From NCBI RefSeq assembly GCF_008831155.1, contig NZ_WBKB01000010.1, positions 1 through 64,000 on the forward strand: 64,000 nt of DNA, in the 5' to 3' direction. Under the pieces are notes generated by a model, which worked only from the letters and a program-made list of their open reading frames with translations, had not been told where the DNA came from and did no database searches. Positions 51,838-61,000 of the stretch are shown here, piece by piece (position 1 is the first letter of the stretch; every line of letters starts with the position of its first letter). Source of the DNA: Gulosibacter chungangensis. GTDB taxonomy: Bacteria > Actinomycetota > Actinomycetes > Actinomycetales > Microbacteriaceae. A program made the translations under genes and the position numbers.

Positions 51838-54345
51838 GTGAAAATGACTTCGCAAGAACTCAACCAACTGCAGGAAATCCTCAAGGCAGGTGGCCCGGAC
51901 TTTTCGGCCCCAACGGCTGAAGTCCGCCCTATGTTCGAAGGACTCACTCAGTCCTTCCCCGTCAACGAGGATTTCGAATTCACTGAGCGCAAGCTCGGCG
52001 GGGTGCCGGTGCTTTGGATGGATGGGCCAAGCAAGAACGCACCCGTGCTGTTTTATATTCACGGCGGTGCATATATCGTCGGTTCGGCCAGCGGCTACCG
52101 CAGCCTGAGCGGTAATCTCGCCGAGGCCAGCGGAGCCGCAATGTGCAGCGTCGACTACCGGCTTGCGGAAGAACACCCGTATCCAGCTGCATACGACGAT
52201 GCTTACAACGCCTATCTTGCGCTCCTTGAGAGTGGGGTTGACGCTGCGAGTGTGATCGTCGCGGGTGACTCTGCCGGTGGTGGTCTCGCAATCGCGCTGC
52301 TGCAGCGTCTGCGTGATGAAGGTAAGCCCCAGCCCGCTTGTGCGTTCACACTTTCAGCTTGGGCGGATCTCAGCCACAGCGGCTCCTCCCACGTGACCAA
52401 CCGAGAAGCCGATATTTCTCTCACAACTGCTGGCCTCGCATCCGCAGCCGAACGATACCTCGGTGAGACTGGTGCCGATCACCCCTCGGTTTCGCCGGTG
52501 TTCGGTGACTTCGAGGGCCTATGCCCGCTCTACCTCACGGTCGGTAGCGAGGAAATCGTGCTCTCGGACAGTGTTCGCATCGCCGAAGCTGCTGCGAACG
52601 CCAATGTCGACGTGACCCTGCGTGTGCTGCCGCACCTGCCCCACGACTGGCCGCTGTTCTCCTTCATGCTCAGCGAAGGTCGCGAGACCATTGCCGAGAT
52701 TGGAGAGTACACGAAGCAGCACACGCAGCAAGGTGCTCAGCACGGCACTCAACCGCTTGACGTGGTGATTGTCGGCGCGGGCTGGTCGGGCATGATGTCG
52801 CTCGTGCGGATGCGGGAGCAAGGTCGCAGCGCCATGGTCCTTGAAGCCGCGCCCGAGGTGGGAGGAACCTGGTACTGGAACCGCTACCCGGGGCTGCGCT
52901 GCGATATTGAAAGCACGCAGTACTGCTATTCCTTCGATGACAAGCTCGTGGACGAATGGAATTGGTCCGAGCGCTTCCCCACCCAGGCAGAGCTACTTGA
53001 ATACGCGAAACACGTGGCCGACCGCCATGAGCTTCGCCGCGATATTGAATTCAACACGCGCGTGGCCAGTATGACCTTCGACGAAGCGCGCGATCTCTGG
53101 ACGCTCACCGCCGAAGATGGCCGCCGCTGGAGCGCTCGCCACGTGATCATGGCGACGGGACCGCTCTCAACACCAAAGCCGCTTGATATTGCCGGCACCG
53201 AGGATTTCCAGGGGCAGCTGCTGTCCACGACCGACTGGCCACACGAACCAGTTGATTTCACCGGGAAGCGGGTCGCCGTGATCGGCACCGGTTCCTCCGG
53301 CATCCAGGTGTCCACCGAACTCGCGAAAAGTGCCGCGAAGCTGTTCGTCTGCCAACGTACTCCGAGCCTGTCACTCCCAGCCTTCAACCGCCCGCTCAGC
53401 GATGCGGACCGCAGCAAGGCTAAGCAAGATTTCGCCGAACACCGCGAGCGCGCCCGCGACTCAATCGACGGACTCGGTCTTGCCACGAGCGGCAAGTCCG
53501 CACTCGAGGTTTCGGATGAGGAACTTCGCGCGGATTATGACGCGATCTATGAGAGCGGGATTCCGTTCGCCTATCTCAGTCACTACACCGACACCCTCTT
53601 CGATATGGATGCGAATACCAAGCTGCGCGACTACCTCGGTGATCGAATCAGTCAGATTGTGAAAGACCCCGACACCGCCGCGGCGCTCGTACCTACCAGC
53701 TATCCCGCCGGTACCCGACGGCTCTGCCTCGATACGGGGTTCTACGAGATCTTCAATCAGGACAATGTCGCGCTCGTTGATCTGAAACGCAACCCCATCG
53801 ACCGTATCGTCGACAGTGGTATTCGACTCGAGGACGGCAGCGTGGTTGACGTTGATGTGATCGTGCTCGCCACCGGCTACGACGCCCTCACCGGCGCGCT
53901 CAAAGCGATCAATATCCAGGGTGTGGGTGGTCGCCAGCTCCGCGAAGAGTGGGAATCCGGCCCACAGACCTACCTCGGCCTTGCCGTACACGGGTTCCCA
54001 AACTTCTACACGATCGTTGGCCCGCAGAGCCCTTCGGTGCTCAGCAATATGTTTGTCTCGATCGAGCAGCACGTGGACTGGGTCGCAGCACTCATCGATG
54101 ACTCCGAGGCTGCGGGATTCACTCGCGTGGAAGCTTCCGCACGGGCGCAGCAAGAATGGGTCACCCATGCCCGCGACCTTGGTGAACTCTTCCTGCACTC
54201 AAAGGGTGATTCCTGGTACGTGGGCAGCAATGTCGAGGGTAAACCTCGCAGCGTGCTTCCCTACCTTGGCGGTGTCGGTCCATACCGGGCTAAGTGCGAC
54301 GAAGTGGCCGCGGCAGGCTACGAAGGGTTCGTTCGCACCCGGTAG
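51838..54345 (+). CDS. Bifunctional alpha/beta-hydrolase (HSL-type esterase) fused to Baeyer-Villiger-type flavin monooxygenase
   Basis: 835 residues in one uninterrupted frame; GGGAG precedes the ATG. Residues 1-290 are a hormone-sensitive-lipase-type hydrolase: oxyanion HGGAY (73-77), nucleophile S143 in GDSAGGG, acid D242, base H267. A short Gln/His linker (291-304) leads to a class B flavin monooxygenase: first dinucleotide fold GAGWSG (311-316), GGTWYWNRYPGLRCD (340-354) as in Baeyer-Villiger enzymes, second fold GTGSSG (481-486) for NADPH. The fingerprint FxGxxxHxxxWP reads FQGQLLSTTDWP, so the His is Ser. Inferred job: oxygenate a ketone to an ester or lactone with NADPH, then hydrolyse it in the same protein. 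Esterases next to such monooxygenases are known; fusion is rarer. No signal peptide. Confidence 0.85.
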   Translation: MKMTSQELNQLQEILKAGGPDFSAPTAEVRPMFEGLTQSFPVNEDFEFTERKLGGVPVLWMDGPSKNAPVLFYIHGGAYIVGSASGYRSLSGNLAEASGAAMCSVDYRLAEEHPYPAAYDDAYNAYLALLESGVDAASVIVAGDSAGGGLAIALLQRLRDEGKPQPACAFTLSAWADLSHSGSSHVTNREADISLTTAGLASAAERYLGETGADHPSVSPVFGDFEGLCPLYLTVGSEEIVLSDSVRIAEAAANANVDVTLRVLPHLPHDWPLFSFMLSEGRETIAEIGEYTKQHTQQGAQHGTQPLDVVIVGAGWSGMMSLVRMREQGRSAMVLEAAPEVGGTWYWNRYPGLRCDIESTQYCYSFDDKLVDEWNWSERFPTQAELLEYAKHVADRHELRRDIEFNTRVASMTFDEARDLWTLTAEDGRRWSARHVIMATGPLSTPKPLDIAGTEDFQGQLLSTTDWPHEPVDFTGKRVAVIGTGSSGIQVSTELAKSAAKLFVCQRTPSLSLPAFNRPLSDADRSKAKQDFAEHRERARDSIDGLGLATSGKSALEVSDEELRADYDAIYESGIPFAYLSHYTDTLFDMDANTKLRDYLGDRISQIVKDPDTAAALVPTSYPAGTRRLCLDTGFYEIFNQDNVALVDLKRNPIDRIVDSGIRLEDGSVVDVDVIVLATGYDALTGALKAINIQGVGGRQLREEWESGPQTYLGLAVHGFPNFYTIVGPQSPSVLSNMFVSIEQHVDWVAALIDDSEAAGFTRVEASARAQQEWVTHARDLGELFLHSKGDSWYVGSNVEGKPRSVLPYLGGVGPYRAKCDEVAAAGYEGFVRTR

Positions 54346-54510
54346 CCCTGCTGCGGAATCGACCGGCATCATTCCTGAGGTCCGCAATCGTGTACGTCGC
54401 GCGAGGGATATGGGCTGCGAATTGGTGGAGAAAGCAACCACCGGCAAAGTCTTGCCCATAGCATCCCTGGTAGCGGTGTCACGACGGCGCCCGCACCGAA
54501 AGGACTCAAG

Positions 54511-55089
54511 ATGAAACGCAAGCACCTCGCAGCGCTCGGCACCTCGCTCGCACTCATTGCGGCACTGACCGCATGCTCGAGCGGTGACGCCGAAGAGCCC
54601 ACCACCGAGAACGAAGACACCACGAGCAGCGACACCGCGGCCGAAGAAGGTGGCCTCTCGAACGAGGCTGGCGACAGCGCCGAAGAGGAAAGCCCCGCTG
54701 AGGAAGGCTCGGACGGCGCATCGGCCGGGTCAAGCGAGGTTGAGATCGTCGTGGACGGAGAAAACGTAGTCCTCGAGAACCCGCAGGTGCAGTGTGGCGA
54801 AAATAACGGCACCTTCGCGATCGCCGTCACCGCGGACAACCTCGACGCTGAGTCGGGTGACGCATTCGGTGCGCTGCTGACCACCGACGAAAACCCCACC
54901 GTCAACTCGGTTGCACTCTCGCGCAGCGAGGGCGTCAGCGTCGCCTACACCGAGGGCCTTGACGGCTCGGCAGACGTCACGGTGGACGGCAAGACGTACA
55001 CCATCTCCGGTTCCGCGCTCGGCCTCGACCTCAATGACCCGACGAGCACCGACAACGTGGACTTCTCGTTCACGGTTACCTGCCCCTAA
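54511..55089 (+). CDS. Lipoprotein, possibly LpqH (19 kDa antigen)-like
   Basis: 192 residues. Signal peptide with lipobox LTAC (C22), then a Glu/Ser/Thr-rich acidic linker (about 25-75), then a beta-rich domain with two cysteines (about 95 and the penultimate residue) that likely form a disulfide. The pattern EIVVDGENVVLENPQVQC...TVTC resembles the mycobacterial 19 kDa lipoprotein family; the match is moderate. The start follows GAAAGGA. A terminator follows. Confidence 0.7.
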   Translation: MKRKHLAALGTSLALIAALTACSSGDAEEPTTENEDTTSSDTAAEEGGLSNEAGDSAEEESPAEEGSDGASAGSSEVEIVVDGENVVLENPQVQCGENNGTFAIAVTADNLDAESGDAFGALLTTDENPTVNSVALSRSEGVSVAYTEGLDGSADVTVDGKTYTISGSALGLDLNDPTSTDNVDFSFTVTCP

Positions 55090-55122
55090 TGCAGTAGCCC
55101 CCTGAGCACGGCTCCATAGACT

Positions 55123-55157
55123 GAGGCGGTCCCGGAATACCGGGGCCGCCTCTATTT
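55123..55157 (+). terminator. Intrinsic terminator after the lipoprotein gene
   Basis: A stem of 13 pairs GAGGCGGTCCCGG with CCGGGGCCGCCTC (one G-U) and loop AATA, followed by TATTT. Confidence 0.8.
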
Positions 55158-55274
55158 ATGCTTCCCCGATCTCATGCGCCGCCTGCGCACCGCGGGCTTC
55201 AAGGCTCAGGTTCTAGCGTGGAATCAGCACAGCTCGCATCAACACAGCTGGATGCGCAGTGAGGGGAAGGCATC

Positions 55275-55631
55275 ATGGTCGACATACGAGTGGCCCGGGT
55301 TTACGAGGAAGCGGAACCTAAGAGTCGATATCGAGTGCTGGTTGACCGGCTCTGGCCGCGCGGTGTGAAAAAGGAGTCGCTCGAATACGACGACTGGAAT
55401 AAGGATGTCGCGCCCTCCCCCGATCTGCGCACCTGGTTTGGGCACAAGCCTGAACGTTTCGAGGAGTTCGCGAATCGCTATCGGGAAGAGCTCGACTCGA
55501 GCGATGCCCCGCAGGAACTCCTGAAGGCCGCCGGCTCACGGGACGTGTCGCTGCTGATCGCGGCGAAGGATGCGCAGCACAATCACGGCATCGTCTTACG
55601 CGACTACCTGGCCGAGATCGCGAAGGAATAA
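55275..55631 (+). CDS. DUF488-family protein
   Basis: 118 residues, standard for the short DUF488 type. It begins MVDIRVARVYEEAEPKSRYR and holds the signature VLVDRLWPRGVKKESL and FGHKPERFEEFANRYREEL, ending in the LLIAAKDAQHNHGIVLRDYL segment. The family is widespread and of unknown function; one idea is a nucleotide or DNA-related enzyme. AGGGGAAGG precedes the ATG. The next gene starts 24 bases downstream, so the two are probably co-transcribed. Confidence 0.88.
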   Translation: MVDIRVARVYEEAEPKSRYRVLVDRLWPRGVKKESLEYDDWNKDVAPSPDLRTWFGHKPERFEEFANRYREELDSSDAPQELLKAAGSRDVSLLIAAKDAQHNHGIVLRDYLAEIAKE

Positions 55632-55655
55632 CCACCAGCGTGGCACACTCGGAGC

Positions 55656-56342
55656 ATGCCAGCCCGTACGCCAGCGATTAACCGGAACCGAGCGAGCAAT
55701 CGAGCCCTGCATCCAGACCGAGCTTGGGTACGCATCCTGCGGCTCCTGCTCGGCGCACTCACGGTGGTGGCCGTCTTCCGCAATTTCTATCGTTCCGCGC
55801 TCGGAGAGACCGACAACACGCTGCCGGAATCCCTCTCCCAATTCACCAACGAGGCCTGCCTGGTGTTTGGACTCTGCCTGCTGATCGGCACCTTCATCTC
55901 CCGCGATCGGCTGCCGCGATGGTGGGATCATCTCCGCGGTGGGCTCGCGTTCTATATGGTCATCACCGGGCTCATCTACGCGCTGCTCGTTGCCGAACCC
56001 GGCGAGATGATGCGCTGGGATCTGGAATGGACGAACCTCGCACTGCACCGGCTTGCTCCCGTCGCGGGGCTTATCGAATGGCTGCTGGTCACCATGACGG
56101 TGCGCGGCACCTGGGGAAGGCCGCTCGCTTGGTTGATCTACCCCATCCTGTATCTCAGCTACACGTGGATTCGCGGGGCGATTGTGCACTGGTACCCATA
56201 CGGGTTCCTGGACCCGACCCAGGAGGGCGGCTGGCCGGAAGTGCTGCAAACCACTGCCACGGTGCTAATCGCGTTCCTCGCGATCTCGATCATCGTGCAC
56301 GTACTCGGCAACCTGCGCGTGCGTCTCGCGCACCGCGGCTGA
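55656..56342 (+). CDS. Pr6Pr-family six-helix membrane protein
   Basis: 228 residues. Six membrane segments (about 28-45, 66-84, 96-113, 130-150, 158-175, 195-215) with the conserved FTNEACLVFGLCLLIGTFIS and IRGAIVHWYPYGFLDP, which identify the Pr6Pr group. Function unknown; distantly related to FAR-17a/AIG1-type proteins. Convergent with the epimerase gene, ten bases between the stops. Confidence 0.85.
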   Translation: MPARTPAINRNRASNRALHPDRAWVRILRLLLGALTVVAVFRNFYRSALGETDNTLPESLSQFTNEACLVFGLCLLIGTFISRDRLPRWWDHLRGGLAFYMVITGLIYALLVAEPGEMMRWDLEWTNLALHRLAPVAGLIEWLLVTMTVRGTWGRPLAWLIYPILYLSYTWIRGAIVHWYPYGFLDPTQEGGWPEVLQTTATVLIAFLAISIIVHVLGNLRVRLAHRG

Positions 56343-56352
56343 CGGGAGTGGG

Positions 56353-57321
56353 TTAGCCGTTCACCACCTGCTGAATCGCTGGGCGAAGCTCGGGATAGGC
56401 GAATTCGAAGCCCGCGTCGACGAGTCGCTCCGGGGCAACCCAGCGGCTCTTGAGCACGAGTTCGGGTTCGGTGCGCAGCAGCCACATCGCGGGTTCCAGA
56501 ATGGCCCGCGGTGCGGGTAGCCCAAATGGCATCCCGACTGCCGCGCGCAATTCGCGCATCAGGGTGCGGTTATCGGATGGGTTCGGGGTGCTGAGGTTCA
56601 CCGGGCCCTCGATTTCTTCGTGGTCGCGGATGAACTCGATCGCGTGAACCACATCCGCCACGTGAATCCAGCTGAACATCTGCCGCCCCGCCGAGTTGTG
56701 CGCAGGTGCCGCACCGCTGCCGGAAGCATGCTCACCGATACCGCGATAGCGTCGGTGCCCAAACCAGCCGTGATCGAGCTGCGGGCCACCGAGACCGAAG
56801 CGAGCGAGGTTCACGAGCATCCCGGTGGCCGGGCCATCCCCCAGCACGATGGCCATGCGCAGCGCCACCCGCCGGGTGTCCGGAAGCTCGGGGCCGAAAA
56901 ATTCACGCTCCCACGCCTTCGCGATATCCACCGAGAACCCCTCCCCGAGCTGCCCCGAGGACTCGGTTTGCGGACCGTCCATCGCATAGCGATAGATCGT
57001 CGCGGTGCTCGCGTTAAGCCACAGTTTGGGTGGATGCGCGGCTTCCGCGATCGCCTCGGCAAGCTCCCGCGTGGTCTCGGTTCGGGAACGCAGGAGCTCC
57101 TGCCGGTTCGTATCGGTGTACCGACAGTTCACCGATTTCCCGGCGAGGTTCACCACGAGTTCGGCGCCGTCCACCGCATCCCGAATCGCCGCCGCATCAC
57201 CCCAGCGCACATCCGGCCCGTTCCTGCCGATGCGGATCAGGTCATAGCCGTCTTCACGCAAGCGATCCGCGAGAATTCCACCAATAAACCCTGATCCACC
57301 AGCAAGTACCGCACGCGTCAT
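56353..57321 (-). CDS. TIGR01777-type NAD-dependent epimerase/dehydratase-like protein
   Basis: 322 residues. The N-terminal motif AVLAGGSGFIGGILADRLRE is the SDR glycine loop and VVNLAGKSVNCRYT the next conserved block; the C-terminal DUF1731 region (PAPRAILEPAMWLLRTEPEL, LKSRWVAPERLVDAGFEFAY) defines the SDR39U1/YfcH group. Reaction not known. It lies 18 bases downstream of putA on the same minus strand... it is transcribed after the gene at 57340, so it may be in that transcript. Confidence 0.88.
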   Translation of the reverse strand: MTRAVLAGGSGFIGGILADRLREDGYDLIRIGRNGPDVRWGDAAAIRDAVDGAELVVNLAGKSVNCRYTDTNRQELLRSRTETTRELAEAIAEAAHPPKLWLNASTATIYRYAMDGPQTESSGQLGEGFSVDIAKAWEREFFGPELPDTRRVALRMAIVLGDGPATGMLVNLARFGLGGPQLDHGWFGHRRYRGIGEHASGSGAAPAHNSAGRQMFSWIHVADVVHAIEFIRDHEEIEGPVNLSTPNPSDNRTLMRELRAAVGMPFGLPAPRAILEPAMWLLRTEPELVLKSRWVAPERLVDAGFEFAYPELRPAIQQVVNG

Positions 57322-57339
57322 ACTTCGACAGTAGCCGCG

Positions 57340-60300
57340 CTAGGGGTTATTTCGCGAGGGTGCGTCGGTGAGTAAACCCGCGGTGAGCCTCGACGGTGTG
57401 CCGAACCGATGGGCGGTAATCGAGACCGCCTGTTCGCGCAGGAACGGCAGCAGTTCGAGCCGCCCCGCCTCAGTGACGGGATTGCGCCAGATGGCGAGTT
57501 CGCAGCCGACCCCTTCCCGAGCTATCTCGCGATACTCGGTTTCGGTGCCGATGAAGCGCAGTCGACCGCGCAGTTTCGGCACGATCCGACGGAAGTGGGC
57601 GTCCGTTTCGATACGCACCGGGATGCCGAGGTCGGCAAAGAGCTTCATCACCCGATCCGGGAGCTGCTCGCCGCTGGAGATCTCAATATCTGCATTCGCC
57701 CGAAGCCCTGCTGCCGCAACTCGCAACAGTCGCGTGACGAGTTGGTCTTCAGCAAGCCGGATGACGGCTCGGTCCGGGAAATAGCGGACGACATTGCGTT
57801 CTGCCGCGAGTTCCTGCACATCCCGTGCGAGGCCGAAAACCTCCTGCCAGGCAAGTTCATCGCTGCGCGCCGCGCGCACGAGCCGTTCCCGCTTTGCCAT
57901 CTGCAGCTCTTCGGCAGCCTGCAGCAGCAGTCGAACGCGCGGCTCGAGCGGCGCGGTACCCGCTGCCGCGAGCCCGAGTCGCCAGTTCGCGAGCGAGGCG
58001 ACATAGTGTTCACCGCCCGCCTTCACGGTCGGGCCGACGGTCGATTTCTTCCACCCGCCGAAGGGCTGACGTGCCACGATCGCGCCGGTGATTCCCCGAT
58101 TGACGTAAAGGTTCCCGGCCTCAACCCCGCCGAGCCACTGGGCAATTTCCGCCCGGTCGAGGGAGTGCAAGCCGGAAGTGAGCCCGTAGTCCACCTCATT
58201 GACGATCTCGATGGCTTCCTCGAGCGTCTCCACCCGCATCACCCCGAGCACCGGGCCAAAGTACTCCACACGGTGGAATTCGCTGCCGCGTTTCACTCCC
58301 GCGCGGATCCCCGGGGACCATAGCCGCGCATCCTCCCCGAGCTGCCGCGGCCGGACCACCCAGTTCTCCCCCGGCCCAAGGGTCGTAAGTCCCCGCAGGA
58401 GTTTTTCGCCCGGCGGCGAGGTCAGCGGCCCCATCCGAGCGGATGCATTGGTCGGCAACCCGAGGCGAAGCGACATGGTGGCATCCACGAGTTGATTGCG
58501 AAGCCGCCGCGAGCGCCCCGCCTGCCCAACGAGAATGAGCAGCGAGGCCGCGGAGCACTTCTGCCCGGCGTGGCCGAACGCGGAGTTCACCACATCCGCC
58601 ACCGCAAGATCGTAGTCGGCACTCGGTGTGACGATGATGGCGTTTTTGCCGCTGGTTTCGGCGTGCAGGTCGAGGTCGGGGCGCAACTTTTTGAAGGCTT
58701 CGGCGGTGTCGTAACCCCCGGTGAGGATGACCCGCTGGATGCCTTCGTGCTGCACCAGCGCAGTGGCAAGTTCCCGATCGTCGAATTGCACGTACTGCAG
58801 GGCATCTTTGGGCACACCCGCTTCCCACAGGGCTTCGACCACCACCGCCCCGGTACGAGCGGCGCTGGCTGCAGGTTTCGCGATCACGGGTGAGCCGGCC
58901 GCGAGCGCCGCGAGCATCCCACCTGCCGGAATGGCGATGGGAAAGTTCCACGGCGGGATCACGGCGATGGGGCCGGCCGATTGCCATTCGGCGCCGTCGA
59001 CCGCGTCGAGTTCGCGGGCACGTTCGGCATAGAAGTGCGCGAAGTCGACTGCCTCACTCACCTCGGGATCGGTCTGGTCGAGGGTTTTGCCGCACTCGAA
59101 CGCGGCGATCTCCATGAGTTCGGCGCGGCGCCGGTTCAGGTTTTCTCCCGCGCGGTGCAGGGTTTCTGCGCGCTGGGCGCCGGTTTGTTCCCGCCAGGTC
59201 GAGTCGCTGGCGGTCTGGATGCGCCGGTCGAGTTCCCCGCGCGAGACCACCATGTTCGCCTGCAGGGTCGCAAGCCCCAGTGCCGAGGTACTCGCACGCT
59301 GCCGGATGCCCTCGGCCCAGGTCTGGTTGGCGAGTAGTGATGGGTCGGAATCGGGAGTGTTCGTGAATTCCGGGCTCGCGGCGCCTGCCTCTGTCCCGGT
59401 GACTGTTTCTGCGTCGGCCCCAGACCCGGTCCCAGTGCCAGTCCCGGTCCCAGTCTCAGAATGTAGCGACCGGTTCTGCATCCGATTCGGCCCGGGCACT
59501 TCGCCGGTCAGCGCATCCAGCGAGGCGATAAAGCGTTCACGCTCCCGCTCAAAGAGCGACTCTCGGGAGGCGAGATCGAATACCGCGGAGAGGAAGTTAT
59601 CGTTCGAGGAACCTTCTTCAAGCCTGCGCACGAGGTAGGCGATGGCAACATCGAACTCTTCCGGATGCACGATCGGCGTGTAGAGCCGCAGTCCCCCGGT
59701 GTGCCGACGAACGACCTCGGCCTGCGCGCCGGCCATCCCGAGCAGCATCTCCACTTCGAGCGCGTCGGTCACCCCGCGTTCCTTCGCGAGCGACCAGGCC
59801 AGCGCGATATCGAAGAGATTGTGACCGGCCACGCCGATCCGCACGTTTCGAGTGCGGTCTGGATCGAGTGCCCAGTTGAGGATCTCGAGGTAGTTCGTGT
59901 CGGTCTCGCGTTTGGTTCCGAAAGTCGCGAGTGGCCAACCGTGGATTTCCGCGGCCACGTGTTCCATAGGGAGATTTGCGCCCTTCACCACCCGAACCTT
60001 GATGGGTGCACCGCCCGAGGCTACTCGCTCGGCAGCCCATTCCTGCAGCTCGATCATCGCGGCAAAGGAGTCTGGCAGATAGGCCTGCAGCACGATGCCA
60101 GCCGATAGCTGCAGGAATTCTTCGCGGTCAAGGATGCGCTTGAATACCGCGAGGGTGAGTTCGAGGTCGCGGTATTCCTCCATATCGAGATTGATGAATT
60201 TCGGTTTCGGTGCCCGGGCTGCGATTCGATATAGCGGGATGAGTCGCTCGGCTGCCTCCGCAACTGCCGCGTCGATTCCCCAGGGCTGGTGCGGAGCCAT

Positions 60301-60858
60301 GGTCGCCGAGACCTTGAGCGAGACGTAGTCCACGTCGTTCCGTCGCAGGAGCGCCGCGGTGCCCTCGATGCGCCGGTCGGCTTCGCGGGAACCGAGCACC
60401 GCTTCACCGAGCAGGTTCAGGTTGAGATCGGCCCCGGTTTCGCGAAGCCTGCGGATCGCGGCACCGAGTTGTCGGTCGCTCGCATCAATCAACAGGTGTC
60501 CCACGAGTTGCCGCAGCGCGCGCCGCGCGATCGGCACTACGATGCGCGGCAGCGTCGGGGCGGTTTTGCCGCCCAACTGCACCGCTCGACTCAATAGCGG
60601 CGGCAAAAAGCTTGGCAGGTTGTGGCTGAGGCGACGTAAGTTCCGGGCCGCGACCTGCGCATCCTCGGGCCGAATCACACCGTCGACGAACCCGACGATG
60701 AAGGCGAGCCCGTTTGGGTCACGAAGTGCCGCCGCGAGCTGAGCGCTGGCCGGGTCGCTGGGCACGGATTTCGACTCCCGCAACCACTCGCGCACGAGCG
60801 CTACTGTCGCGGGCGCGAGCCTGCGGAGTTCTTCGGTTGCTGCTGCGGAATTGCCCAT
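57340..60858 (-). CDS. putA: Bifunctional proline dehydrogenase/L-glutamate-gamma-semialdehyde dehydrogenase
   Basis: 1172 residues. GGGGA precedes the ATG at proper spacing. Residues about 100-440 are the FAD-dependent proline dehydrogenase barrel (YVSLKVSATM, VRVVKGANLPME, EVEMLLGMAGAQ, RLYTPIVHPEEF). A Gly/Thr-rich linker (about 465-490) follows. Residues about 500-960 are the aldehyde dehydrogenase (AVIPPWNFPIAIP, HAETSGKNAI, FGHAGQKCSAASL with the catalytic Cys). The last 200 residues form a C-terminal domain. It oxidises proline to glutamate, passing the intermediate internally. Actinobacterial PutA lacks the DNA-binding N-terminus, as here. Confidence 0.93.
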   Translation of the reverse strand: MGNSAAATEELRRLAPATVALVREWLRESKSVPSDPASAQLAAALRDPNGLAFIVGFVDGVIRPEDAQVAARNLRRLSHNLPSFLPPLLSRAVQLGGKTAPTLPRIVVPIARRALRQLVGHLLIDASDRQLGAAIRRLRETGADLNLNLLGEAVLGSREADRRIEGTAALLRRNDVDYVSLKVSATMAPHQPWGIDAAVAEAAERLIPLYRIAARAPKPKFINLDMEEYRDLELTLAVFKRILDREEFLQLSAGIVLQAYLPDSFAAMIELQEWAAERVASGGAPIKVRVVKGANLPMEHVAAEIHGWPLATFGTKRETDTNYLEILNWALDPDRTRNVRIGVAGHNLFDIALAWSLAKERGVTDALEVEMLLGMAGAQAEVVRRHTGGLRLYTPIVHPEEFDVAIAYLVRRLEEGSSNDNFLSAVFDLASRESLFERERERFIASLDALTGEVPGPNRMQNRSLHSETGTGTGTGTGSGADAETVTGTEAGAASPEFTNTPDSDPSLLANQTWAEGIRQRASTSALGLATLQANMVVSRGELDRRIQTASDSTWREQTGAQRAETLHRAGENLNRRRAELMEIAAFECGKTLDQTDPEVSEAVDFAHFYAERARELDAVDGAEWQSAGPIAVIPPWNFPIAIPAGGMLAALAAGSPVIAKPAASAARTGAVVVEALWEAGVPKDALQYVQFDDRELATALVQHEGIQRVILTGGYDTAEAFKKLRPDLDLHAETSGKNAIIVTPSADYDLAVADVVNSAFGHAGQKCSAASLLILVGQAGRSRRLRNQLVDATMSLRLGLPTNASARMGPLTSPPGEKLLRGLTTLGPGENWVVRPRQLGEDARLWSPGIRAGVKRGSEFHRVEYFGPVLGVMRVETLEEAIEIVNEVDYGLTSGLHSLDRAEIAQWLGGVEAGNLYVNRGITGAIVARQPFGGWKKSTVGPTVKAGGEHYVASLANWRLGLAAAGTAPLEPRVRLLLQAAEELQMAKRERLVRAARSDELAWQEVFGLARDVQELAAERNVVRYFPDRAVIRLAEDQLVTRLLRVAAAGLRANADIEISSGEQLPDRVMKLFADLGIPVRIETDAHFRRIVPKLRGRLRFIGTETEYREIAREGVGCELAIWRNPVTEAGRLELLPFLREQAVSITAHRFGTPSRLTAGLLTDAPSRNNP
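59395..59462. repeat. Short tandem repeat coding for the PutA linker
   Basis: Imperfect CCCGGT/CCCAGT hexamers alternate and encode Gly-Thr repeats on the minus strand (GTGTGTGTGSG). The unit length is a multiple of three, so copy number changes keep the frame. Confidence 0.7.
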
Positions 60859-60883
60859 GGAGTGTCCCCATTTAGCCGGTGAA

Positions 60884-61000
60884 TTAGCCGATACGTCGCC
60901 AAGTGCGAAAAGCGTAGCCGAGGAGCAGTGCCAGCGCGAGGGTTGCGGCGGAGGGCCACAATTGCGGCTCGGGTGGGCGAATTCCTTGTGGTGTGTTGGG
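60884..61000 (-). other. In-frame hydrophobic extension after the luciferase-like gene
   Basis: Directly after the TAG of the gene at 61001, the same frame stays open for 38 codons and ends with TAA. It reads PNTPQGIRPPEPQLW, then a hydrophobic helix SAATLALALLLGYAF and RTWRRIG. This looks like a membrane segment with a positive tail, either a separate small protein started at an internal TTG or a read-through extension. Proof of expression is lacking. Confidence 0.2.

Noticed and set aside
51838-54345. Esterase and monooxygenase as two separate overlapping genes
   Set aside because: The frame is continuous, no stop exists between the domains, and no ribosome-binding site with a start codon is seen near codon 290-310.
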